Source: Gammaproteobacteria bacterium
GTDB taxonomy: Bacteria; Pseudomonadota; Gammaproteobacteria; Poriferisulfidales; Poriferisulfidaceae
Assembly: GCA_007571105.1 (NCBI GenBank)
Contig: RKRZ01000130.1
Span: 1-6,100, forward strand
Length of the DNA stretch: 6,100 nt
Direction of reading: 5' to 3'
Positions within the stretch are counted from its first letter, which is position 1, and each line of letters begins with the position of its first letter. The notes below the pieces were generated by a model. It had not been told where the DNA came from and made no database searches. It saw only the letters and a program-made list of their open reading frames with translations. Of this stretch, positions 1 to 5,962 are shown one piece after another. The position numbers and the translations under genes are program-made.

Positions 1-222
1 CTGCAACATGTCGTGGAGAATCACGGAGTCACTCACATGGCCGCCATCTGCGCCATCTGCAAAAGCCAGTTTGCCAAGGTGATGGGCTACTACGGTTTCC
101 GGATGGATCAGATTGTCAGCGTGCACCAATTGGTGAGCAATGCGCTGATTCTGACCGGCACCACCACAGACGCCGACGCAGAAACGGACGAGACCGAGGC
201 CGAGCTCGATGAGGCCGCCTGA
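1..222 (+). CDS. dsrK: DsrK C-terminus (partial), HdrD-like Fe-S subunit of DsrMKJOP
   Basis: The gene is open at the left edge; the last 73 codons and the stop are visible. DsrK is the cytoplasmic, HdrD-like catalytic subunit of the DsrMKJOP membrane complex. It is thought to handle the DsrC thiol/disulfide couple through a non-cubane [4Fe-4S] cluster held by Cys-rich CCG domains. Visible here is the end of the second CCG domain, with a CxxC pair (window residues C17 and C20, in ICAIC), followed by the usual GY/YGF...V.SVHQLV..AL block. After that comes a tail of about 20 residues rich in Asp, Glu and Thr. The identity rests on this motif plus the position directly upstream of dsrL, as in the known dsrMKLJOP order. 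A GTG at 13 and an ATG at 37 are internal codons, not starts. The CC pair and the N-terminal ferredoxin clusters lie outside the window. Confidence 0.9.
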   Translation: MQHVVENHGVTHMAAICAICKSQFAKVMGYYGFRMDQIVSVHQLVSNALILTGTTTDADAETDETEAELDEAA

Positions 223-230
223 CAAATTTC

Positions 231-236
231 AAGGAG
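231..236 (+). promoter_or_regulatory. Shine-Dalgarno of dsrL
   Basis: AAGGAG lies 6 nt before the dsrL ATG at 243, inside the 20-nt dsrK-dsrL gap. It is the strongest ribosome binding site in the window and fixes the dsrL start. It implies that DsrL is translated independently rather than only by coupling from dsrK. Confidence 0.75.
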
Positions 237-242
237 AATATC

Positions 243-2204
243 ATGAGCCCCCCAGAGCAGACAGAACTCACCCCTGACCAGAAACTCACTTTCCGTCGTT
301 TTGAAGACGACGATTACGAGTGGGGTCGGCCGGGCGACCAGATTTTTGAGGCGGACCACTCCCACAAGTGCCCGACCTACGTGCATCGCACGCCGCCGTG
401 TCAGGGCAGCTGTCCCTCCGGCGAGGATATCCGAGGCTGGCTTGACATCGTGCGCGGCATTGAGATTCCGCCGGAAGGAATGAGCATGCAGGAGTATGCT
501 TTCCGCCGCTCCACCGATGCCAACCCCTTCCCCTCCATGATGGGGCGCGTCTGCCCGGCCCCCTGTCAGGATGGCTGCAACCGCAACCACGTGGAAGATT
601 TCGTCGGCATCAATTCGGTCGAGCAGTTCATCGGCGATTCCGCTTACGAGGAAGGGTATACCTTTGAGCGTCCGGATGAACTGAGCGGCAAGAAAGTTGC
701 CATTATCGGCGGAGGTCCGGCCGGTTTGGCGGCGGCATATCAACTGCGCCGCAAAGGTCATGCCAGTACGATTTTTGAAAGCCAGGAAGAGCTGGGCGGC
801 ATGATGCGCTACGGCATCCCCGGCTACCGCACACCGCGTTCCTATCTGAGCCGTGAAATTGAACGCATCCTGGAGATGGGCGACATCGAGGTGCGAAACA
901 ATACCCGGGTCGGCCAAGACGTCAGCGTTGAAGAGATTGAAAAGGAATTCGACGCCATTCTGTGGGCGATTGGGTGCCAGACCGGTCGCAAATTGCCGGT
1001 CGACAACAGCGACGCGCCCAACTGCATCAGCGGCGTGGCGTTTCTGGAAGCGTTCAACAAGGGACACCTGCAAGTCACCGCGGATCGCGTGGTCTGCGTC
1101 GGCGGCGGCGATACCTCCATCGACGTGGTCTCCGTTGCCCGAAGGCTTGGCAAACTGACCGGATTGGATGAAGAGCTGCGCCCGGAACATGTGGTCGGCG
1201 GATATGTCGCACACGATGCCGCCATGGCGGCAGCCCGGAAAGGCGCAAATGTAACCCTGACCTCACTCTTTCCGCAGGATGAAATGACGGCGGCAGAACA
1301 CGAGGTGCACGACGCACTGCGTGAAGGGGTGGACATTCACGATGGCGTCATGCCGGTTGAAGTGCTGTTGGACGATACCGGCCGGGCACGGGCGCTGAAA
1401 ATGGCCAAGTGCGTCATGGAAGAAGGCCGCCCAGTCGCACAGGGAGGCACCGAATATGAAATCGAAGCCGACCTGATCGTCTCCGCCATTGGCCAGGGCG
1501 GCGACCTCAGTGGTCTGGCGAGTTTTGACAACGGCCGCGGTCTGATTGACGCGACCAAATTCTTTGAAGTAACCGAAAAGCCCGGGCACTTCGCAGCCGG
1601 CGACATTATTCGCCCACACCTGTTGACCACCGCCATCGGCCAGGCGTCAATCGCCGCCGAAGGCATTGATCATTACCTGAAGGATGTGGAACTGCGCAAA
1701 CGCCCGAAAGTGGACGTGCATCACTTTGATCTGCTCGCCAAACTGTCGGAATCCGGACTGGAACCGGAAGACTACGAGATCGGCGAGACGCGAGGCACGT
1801 GCAGCAGCGATTTCTCGGTGCACAACTATGAGGATCGCTCCAGTCAGGAAATCATCACGCACGAGAAACTGTTCCTTGCGCACTTCCCCTACGCGCCGCG
1901 GAATCTGCGCGGTGAATCCGGCCCCGACAGCGAAGCCGTGCTGGGACACTTTGAGGAGCGCGTCATCGGCCTGGACGAAGAGCAAGCCGTGACGGAAGCG
2001 GGACGCTGCATGAGTTGCGGCATGTGCTTCGAGTGCGACAACTGCGTGGTGTTCTGCCCTCAGGATGCCGTGTTCCGGGTGAAGAAAGACAAGCACACCA
2101 CCGGCCGCTACGTCGACACGGACTACGATCGCTGCATCGGCTGCCATATTTGCGCAGACGTCTGCCCGACAGGCTACATCGACATGGCGTTGGGAGATCA
2201 TTGA
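243..2204 (+). CDS. dsrL: DsrL, NAD(P)H-dependent iron-sulfur flavoprotein of reverse Dsr pathway
   Basis: 653 aa, full length for the family. In sulfur oxidisers DsrL is a cytoplasmic partner of DsrAB that passes electrons from sulfur oxidation to NAD+. Seen in order: an N-terminal GltD-like Fe-S domain with C53-x3-C57 and C104-x3-C108-x3-C112 (C43 nearby); a FAD-binding Rossmann motif GGGPAG at residues 156-161 ending at E179, followed by GGMMRYGIPGYR (185-196); a nucleotide-binding motif GGGDTSID at 287-294; a linker of about 100 residues; and a C-terminal ferredoxin domain with C589, C592, C595, C598, C601, C605-P and then C631-x2-C634-x2-C637-x3-C641-P. The C-terminal ferredoxin separates it from ordinary glutamate synthase small subunits (about 470 aa). 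Compared with GltD there is an insert of about 30 residues (304-333), and the YRRDE-type strand is replaced by LTSLFPQDE. That argues for NADH over NADPH (inference). The start is supported by AAGGAG 6 nt upstream. Confidence 0.96.
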   Translation: MSPPEQTELTPDQKLTFRRFEDDDYEWGRPGDQIFEADHSHKCPTYVHRTPPCQGSCPSGEDIRGWLDIVRGIEIPPEGMSMQEYAFRRSTDANPFPSMMGRVCPAPCQDGCNRNHVEDFVGINSVEQFIGDSAYEEGYTFERPDELSGKKVAIIGGGPAGLAAAYQLRRKGHASTIFESQEELGGMMRYGIPGYRTPRSYLSREIERILEMGDIEVRNNTRVGQDVSVEEIEKEFDAILWAIGCQTGRKLPVDNSDAPNCISGVAFLEAFNKGHLQVTADRVVCVGGGDTSIDVVSVARRLGKLTGLDEELRPEHVVGGYVAHDAAMAAARKGANVTLTSLFPQDEMTAAEHEVHDALREGVDIHDGVMPVEVLLDDTGRARALKMAKCVMEEGRPVAQGGTEYEIEADLIVSAIGQGGDLSGLASFDNGRGLIDATKFFEVTEKPGHFAAGDIIRPHLLTTAIGQASIAAEGIDHYLKDVELRKRPKVDVHHFDLLAKLSESGLEPEDYEIGETRGTCSSDFSVHNYEDRSSQEIITHEKLFLAHFPYAPRNLRGESGPDSEAVLGHFEERVIGLDEEQAVTEAGRCMSCGMCFECDNCVVFCPQDAVFRVKKDKHTTGRYVDTDYDRCIGCHICADVCPTGYIDMALGDH

Positions 2205-2225
2205 TCCGGACCTCAGGCAGACCGC

Positions 2226-2657
2226 ATGCGTCTCTCGTCTCTGGTGCTTCCAGCGCTTATGCTGATGGCAAGCACTTCCGCTCAGGCTGATGCCCCGAAG
2301 CCGGTTTTGCCCGAACCGCTGGGCGAGCGCTGCGTCGAACCCACCGAGGTAATGCGGGCGCGGCACTGGGAATTCATCCTGCACCAGCGCGACGAGACCG
2401 TACATCGCGGCATCCGCACCACCAAGCACTCCCTGAAGAACTGCCTGGAATGCCATGTTCGGGCGAATGAGGCCGGCGAATATCCTCGCGCCAGCAGTCC
2501 GGAACACTATTGTTCGGCCTGTCATATTTATGCCGGAGTTCGCATTGATTGCTTTGAATGTCACGCAGACCGACCTCACGCCGCCTACGATGCCCTGGAA
2601 CATCACGGGCGCCTGCGAACTGAGGACGTGAAACGTCCAGAGGAACCACAACCGTGA
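2226..2657 (+). CDS. dsrJ: DsrJ, periplasmic triheme cytochrome c
   Basis: 143 aa. DsrJ is the small triheme cytochrome c of DsrMKJOP and faces the periplasm. Three CxxCH haem c motifs are visible: C73-LE-CH77, C96-SA-CH100 and C109-FE-CH113. The N-terminus (residues 1-21) is a Sec-type hydrophobic signal ending in SAQA, which could be cleaved or could remain as an anchor; in A. vinosum it is thought to stay uncleaved. C36, in the segment RCVEPTEVMR, matches the conserved cysteine proposed in A. vinosum DsrJ as the axial ligand of an unusual His/Cys-ligated haem. The gene starts 21 nt after dsrL with only a weak CAGG at 2214-2217 as ribosome binding site. It overlaps dsrO by 4 nt (GTGA), so the two are probably translationally coupled. 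Covalent haem attachment needs export and the cytochrome c maturation system, not seen here. Confidence 0.95.
   Translation: MRLSSLVLPALMLMASTSAQADAPKPVLPEPLGERCVEPTEVMRARHWEFILHQRDETVHRGIRTTKHSLKNCLECHVRANEAGEYPRASSPEHYCSACHIYAGVRIDCFECHADRPHAAYDALEHHGRLRTEDVKRPEEPQP
2639..2644 (+). promoter_or_regulatory. Shine-Dalgarno of dsrO, inside the dsrJ 3' end
   Basis: AGAGGA ends 9 nt before the GTG at 2654. It supports the GTG start of dsrO, which shares the bases GTGA with the dsrJ stop codon. Confidence 0.65.
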
Positions 2658-3379
2658 ATTTTGATCCGCAACGCCGCGAATTTCTGAAGGGTGCGACGGC
2701 AGTCAGCACGATGACTCTCGCACCGGGCGTCATGCTGTACGCCCGCGCTCCTGACGAGCCGGTGACCGGTGCGGTTCGCTGGGGCATGCTGATCGATACC
2801 CGGCTGTGTCAGGAAGATTGCCACGCCTGCGTGGACGCCTGCAATACCGAGCATAACCTGCAGGATTTGGGCCGCCCGGAGACGGACGCGCAGTGGATTC
2901 GCAAACTGAACGTCCGGGACCCGCTGACGGAGCGCAGCGTCTCAATGCCCATGATGTGCCAGCATTGCGAACATCCTCCCTGTGAGGATGTATGCCCCAC
3001 CGGTGCTTCTTTCCGACGCGCCGACGGCATTGTGCTGGTCGACAAACACACCTGCATCGGCTGCCGCTACTGCATGATGGCCTGCCCTTACAAAGCACGT
3101 TCCTTCATTCACGAGAACCTCGATGAACAACTGCCGCACGCGCCCCGCGGCAAAGGTTGCGTAGAAAGCTGCACCTTATGCGTCCACCGTCAAGACGACA
3201 ACGACCACACCACTGCTTGCGCCGATGCGTGCCAAAGCGATGGACACAAAGCCAACCTGTTCGGCGATCTGAATGATTCGAACAGCGAGATTTCACAGCG
3301 TATTCGTGAATTTGGCGCCACCCAGTTTCGCGCCGATCTCCGGCTCAACACCGGGGTCCGTTACCAGGGTCTGTTCTGA
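2654..3379 (+). CDS. dsrO: DsrO, Tat-exported periplasmic [4Fe-4S] ferredoxin-like protein
   Basis: 241 aa from a GTG start. DsrO is the periplasmic electron-transfer subunit of DsrMKJOP and is related to the NrfC/PsrB/TtrB Fe-S subunits that pair with NrfD-like membrane proteins. A twin-arginine signal is plain: RREFLKG at 7-13, then a hydrophobic stretch to about residue 32, so the folded, cluster-loaded protein should be exported by Tat. Cysteines fall in four groups of four: C52/C56/C59/C63, C102/C105/C110/C114 (followed by P), C134/C137/C140/C144 (followed by P) and C173/C176/C189/C193. An extra C169 is also present. This is enough for up to four [4Fe-4S] clusters. The GTG start is chosen because it is the only one that keeps the twin-arginine signal, and because AGAGGA sits 9 nt upstream. 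The gene overlaps dsrJ by 4 nt and dsrP by 1 nt. Confidence 0.95.
   Translation: MNFDPQRREFLKGATAVSTMTLAPGVMLYARAPDEPVTGAVRWGMLIDTRLCQEDCHACVDACNTEHNLQDLGRPETDAQWIRKLNVRDPLTERSVSMPMMCQHCEHPPCEDVCPTGASFRRADGIVLVDKHTCIGCRYCMMACPYKARSFIHENLDEQLPHAPRGKGCVESCTLCVHRQDDNDHTTACADACQSDGHKANLFGDLNDSNSEISQRIREFGATQFRADLRLNTGVRYQGLF
3366..3369 (+). promoter_or_regulatory. Probable Shine-Dalgarno of dsrP within dsrO
   Basis: AGGG lies 9 nt before the dsrP ATG at 3379, which overlaps the dsrO stop as TGATG. The site is short, so stop-start re-initiation by ribosomes leaving dsrO is probably the main route. Confidence 0.45.
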
Positions 3380-4572
3380 TGGCTCCGGTCCGCTACGCGA
3401 CCCTCGACGCTGGGCGGCCTTACTGGGGGCTGCTTGTCGTGCTGGCGGGACTTTTGGGGCTCGGGTTTCTGGGCTTTTTGCACCTGGAACACGAAGGCCA
3501 TTGGATCACCGGCATGAACAACCAGATTGTCTGGGGCATTCCGCATGTGTTTGCAGTGTTTCTGATCGTCGCAGCCTCCGGTGCTCTGAATGTCGCCTCC
3601 ATCGCTTCCGTATTCGGACGCACCGACTACAAGCCGCTGGCGCGTCTGTCCGGCCTTCTGGCGGCAGCCTTGTTGATCGGTGGGCTGGCGATTTTGGTGT
3701 TGGATCTGGGCCGCCCGGATCGCTTGATTGTGGCGATGACTTACTACAACTTCAAATCAATTTTCGCATGGAACATTTTCCTGTACACCGGGCTGCTTGC
3801 CGTCATCGCCCTGTATTTGTGGGTGCAATTTCAACCGGCGCTGGAGCGACATGTCCGCGCAGCCGGCATTCTGGCCCTGCTGTGGAGACTCGTCCTGACA
3901 ACCGGTACGGGTGCGATCTTCGGGTTTCTGGTCGCACGGCAAGGCTATGACGCGGCCATCATGGCACCGTTGTTTATTATCATGTCGTTCTCGTACGGCA
4001 CGGCCGTATTCCTGCTGGTGCTTGAGGTCACCTGCCGCGCTGCGGGACGCCCGCTTGGCGATGCCTTGCCGAGACAAATCAAAAACCTGCTCGGCGTATT
4101 CGTCTCTGCCGTGCTTTACTTCGTTCTGGCCTACCACCTCACCAACCTGTACGCAACCGAACACCACGACTTCGAAGCCTTTATCCTGAACTTCGACAGC
4201 CTGTATTCGAAAATATTCTGGCTCGGCCAAGTGGGGCTGGGCTCACTGGTGCCTCTGGCGCTCTTTTATGGACCGAAAACCCGCAACTGCCGCAGCAGCG
4301 CTATGGTCGGAGCGGCGCTAGTAATTTTGGGCGGTATGTTCCAACTCTACGTCATCATCATCGGAGGGCAAGCCTTTCCGCTGGTGATGTTTCCGGGCAT
4401 GATCGAGAGCAGCAGTTTCTTCGATGGCGTGGTGGCATCCTATATTCCGAGCGTCTGGGAATTCATGCTCGGCTTCACCGGCATTCTCATCAGCCTGATT
4501 GCCCTCATTGCGGGGATGGGCGCCCTGGGCTTTCTGCCTGAAGATCTGTCTGATCCGGCTGAAGCCGGTTAA
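3379..4572 (+). CDS. dsrP: DsrP, NrfD-like integral membrane quinone-interacting subunit
   Basis: 397 aa, highly hydrophobic. DsrP is the NrfD/PsrC-family subunit of DsrMKJOP. It sits in the inner membrane and is thought to exchange electrons between the quinone pool and periplasmic DsrO/DsrJ. About ten transmembrane helices can be read at roughly residues 16-34, 50-72, 88-108, 127-149, 160-184, 193-215, 236-256, 280-300, 306-330 and 360-385. Ten helices is the expected number for DsrP and is more than the eight of some NrfD proteins. The segment LDLGRPDR (about 107-114) after helix 3 is typical of NrfD-like proteins. No CxxCH motif is present. The start codon shares one base with the dsrO stop, a sign of translational coupling and equal stoichiometry with DsrO. 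The protein ends in a short acidic cytoplasmic or periplasmic tail. Confidence 0.95.
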   Translation: MAPVRYATLDAGRPYWGLLVVLAGLLGLGFLGFLHLEHEGHWITGMNNQIVWGIPHVFAVFLIVAASGALNVASIASVFGRTDYKPLARLSGLLAAALLIGGLAILVLDLGRPDRLIVAMTYYNFKSIFAWNIFLYTGLLAVIALYLWVQFQPALERHVRAAGILALLWRLVLTTGTGAIFGFLVARQGYDAAIMAPLFIIMSFSYGTAVFLLVLEVTCRAAGRPLGDALPRQIKNLLGVFVSAVLYFVLAYHLTNLYATEHHDFEAFILNFDSLYSKIFWLGQVGLGSLVPLALFYGPKTRNCRSSAMVGAALVILGGMFQLYVIIIGGQAFPLVMFPGMIESSSFFDGVVASYIPSVWEFMLGFTGILISLIALIAGMGALGFLPEDLSDPAEAG

Positions 4573-4602
4573 TTGTTTCTTATGACCGGCTCAACCCGCC
4601 GG
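4555..4602 (+). promoter_or_regulatory. Overlapping CCGGC inverted repeats around the dsrN start
   Basis: Four copies of a CCGGC/GCCGG core lie within 48 nt and can pair in alternative ways. CCGGCT (4555-4560) pairs with AGCCGG (4563-4568), though the 2-nt spacer probably opens the last pair. AGCCGGT (4563-4569) pairs perfectly with ACCGGCT (4585-4591) and would loop out 4570-4584, which holds the dsrP stop and both candidate dsrN starts (TTG 4573, ATG 4582). CCGGC (4586-4590) pairs with GCCGG (4598-4602) across a 7-nt loop. These structures exclude one another. A regulatory role is inference; short G+C-rich repeats can arise by chance in coding DNA like this. Confidence 0.35.
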
Positions 4603-5958
4603 CTTTACATTTCGGCAACCCGCAAGTCCAGCGGCAAGACATGCATTGCTATCGGCCTGCTGCGCGCCCTGTGGAAGCAATGCGATATTCGCACCCAACC
4701 GTTTAAAAAAGGCCCGGATTACATCGACCCCGACTGGTTGGGCCTGGCTGCCGAGCGGCTGTGCTTCAACCTGGACTTCAATACGCAAAATCCGGAAGAG
4801 ATCCGGCAGTTGTCTGACAGAATTCTGGATGGCGACTCGCTGGCTCTGATTGAAGGCACCAAAGGTTTATTTGATGGCGTCAGCGAGGACGGCTCTGACA
4901 GTAATGCGGCCTTGGCCAAACTTATTCAGGCTCCTGTCGTGCTGGTGCTGGATTGCGAAGGCATGACACGCGGAATTGCACCTCTGGTACAAGGCTATCA
5001 GCAGTTTGACTCAGAATTGCAATGGGCCGGCGCGATCCTCAACCGTACGGGCGGGAGTCGCCACGAAGCAAAACTCGTACAGGCACTGGAGCAGCACACG
5101 GATTTGCCTGTGCTGGGAGTCGTGGGCAACTCTTCGGAGATGCAGCTCCCCGAACGGCACCTCGGACTGATTACGGCCAGCGAATATGAGGAAGCCGATA
5201 CGCTGATCGAGGCGATGGGGCGCTGCATCGCAGATGGCGTGGACCTGGGTCGCGTGCTGGAACAGGCGGATGGTCCTGAAGCAAGCACACGGGTTTGCCC
5301 AGAGACGCCCGCACCAGACATCCGCATCGGGTATGCGCGCGACTCTGCGTTCGGGTTTTATTACGCAGATGATGTGGAACAGTTTCAACAACTGGGGACG
5401 GAATTGATTCCTCTCGAAACCATGCGCGACCGCAAACTTCCGGAGGTCGATGGCTTATGGATCGGCGGCGGATTCCCCGAGACGCATGCAGCCCAACTCG
5501 CAGCCAACACGCACCTAAAGGATGCGCTGCGCGAGCGTATCAATGCCGGGTTGCCCACTTACGCCGAATGCGGCGGGCTTATGTACCTGTCCCGAAGTCT
5601 GACCTGGCAGAGCGAGACGCATGAGATGGTTGGCATCATTCCCGGAGATTGCGTGATGGATGAGCGCCCGCAGGGACGCGGGCTTGCACAGTTGGAGGCA
5701 ACTGCGGACTTCCCATGGCCCGGAGTGCCTGCCGGAACCGTATCCCCGGCCCATGAATTTCATTACTCGCGCATGGAAAACCTGGATCCCAACCTGAAAT
5801 GGGGATGGAACGTCCGGCGCGGTGTCGGCATTGTTGATGGCAAGGACGGACTCGTACTCGGCAACCTATTTGCCAGCTACACCCACCTGCGTCACACCCA
5901 GCGATTCGAGTGGGTGCGGTGGTTTGTGCAATTTGTACGGGAACACGCGAGGCAATAA
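4582..5958 (+). CDS. dsrN: DsrN, CbiA/CobB-like glutamine-dependent amidase (siroheme amidation)
   Basis: 458 aa from ATG 4582. It is homologous to cobyrinic acid a,c-diamide synthase. In dsr operons it is thought to amidate siroheme (or its precursor) for DsrAB, using ATP and glutamine. The N-terminal ATP-binding domain has a P-loop-like segment SATRKSSGKT (residues 11-20, K19), the family motif KKGPDYIDP (42-50) and IEGTKGLFDG (90-99). The C-terminal class I glutamine amidotransferase domain begins near residue 245, with the nucleophile C330 in YAECGG and the AHEFHYS motif carrying H391 and H394. The protein looks intact and cytoplasmic. A TTG at 4573, directly after the dsrP stop, would add three residues (FL before the ATG-encoded Met). 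ATG is preferred, but neither start has a good Shine-Dalgarno, so translation may depend on coupling to dsrP. The dsr context separates it from a true cobalamin enzyme; no other cobalamin gene is visible. Confidence 0.93.
   Translation: MTGSTRRLYISATRKSSGKTCIAIGLLRALWKQCDIRTQPFKKGPDYIDPDWLGLAAERLCFNLDFNTQNPEEIRQLSDRILDGDSLALIEGTKGLFDGVSEDGSDSNAALAKLIQAPVVLVLDCEGMTRGIAPLVQGYQQFDSELQWAGAILNRTGGSRHEAKLVQALEQHTDLPVLGVVGNSSEMQLPERHLGLITASEYEEADTLIEAMGRCIADGVDLGRVLEQADGPEASTRVCPETPAPDIRIGYARDSAFGFYYADDVEQFQQLGTELIPLETMRDRKLPEVDGLWIGGGFPETHAAQLAANTHLKDALRERINAGLPTYAECGGLMYLSRSLTWQSETHEMVGIIPGDCVMDERPQGRGLAQLEATADFPWPGVPAGTVSPAHEFHYSRMENLDPNLKWGWNVRRGVGIVDGKDGLVLGNLFASYTHLRHTQRFEWVRWFVQFVREHARQ
5949..5952 (+). 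promoter_or_regulatory. Probable Shine-Dalgarno of the SMR gene, inside dsrN 3' end
   Basis: GAGG lies 10 nt before ATG 5963 and 16 nt before the alternative ATG 5969, so it favours the upstream start. It overlaps the last codons of dsrN. Confidence 0.45.
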
Positions 5959-5962
5959 GACA

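Noticed and set aside
108..1214. Long antisense open frame of 368 codons
   Set aside because: It lies wholly opposite dsrK/dsrL, has no recognisable domain and no plausible ribosome binding context. It is explained by codon bias of the + strand genes.
243..2204. Glutamate synthase small subunit (GltD)
   Set aside because: The core fold is shared, but the 653-residue length, the C-terminal ferredoxin domain and the dsrK/dsrJ neighbours identify DsrL.
1647..2651. Antisense open frame of 334 codons across the dsrL 3' end and dsrJ
   Set aside because: It mirrors two clearly real genes with Fe-S and haem motifs; its translation is rich in Ala, Arg, His and Val and resembles no known family.
3273..3950. 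Alternative-frame + strand open frame of 225 codons over dsrO/dsrP
   Set aside because: It overlaps the Tat/Fe-S protein and the ten-helix membrane protein in another frame and gives an Arg/Ser/Gly-rich translation typical of a shadow frame.
4573..4581. TTG start for dsrN at 4573
   Set aside because: It would abut the dsrP stop and add only three residues. TTG is rare and has no better ribosome binding site than ATG 4582, so ATG was preferred, though this is not certain.
4555..4581. CCGGCT-GA-AGCCGG followed by a T-rich run as a rho-independent terminator after dsrP
   Set aside because: The spacer is too short for a stable hairpin, the T run is interrupted (TTAATTGTTTCTT), and dsrN is expected to be in the same transcript.
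4582..5958. A genuine cobalamin biosynthesis gene (cbiA/cobB) rather than dsrN
   Set aside because: Sequence motifs alone would fit both, but the position directly after dsrP in a dsr operon and the absence of any cobalamin neighbour favour DsrN.
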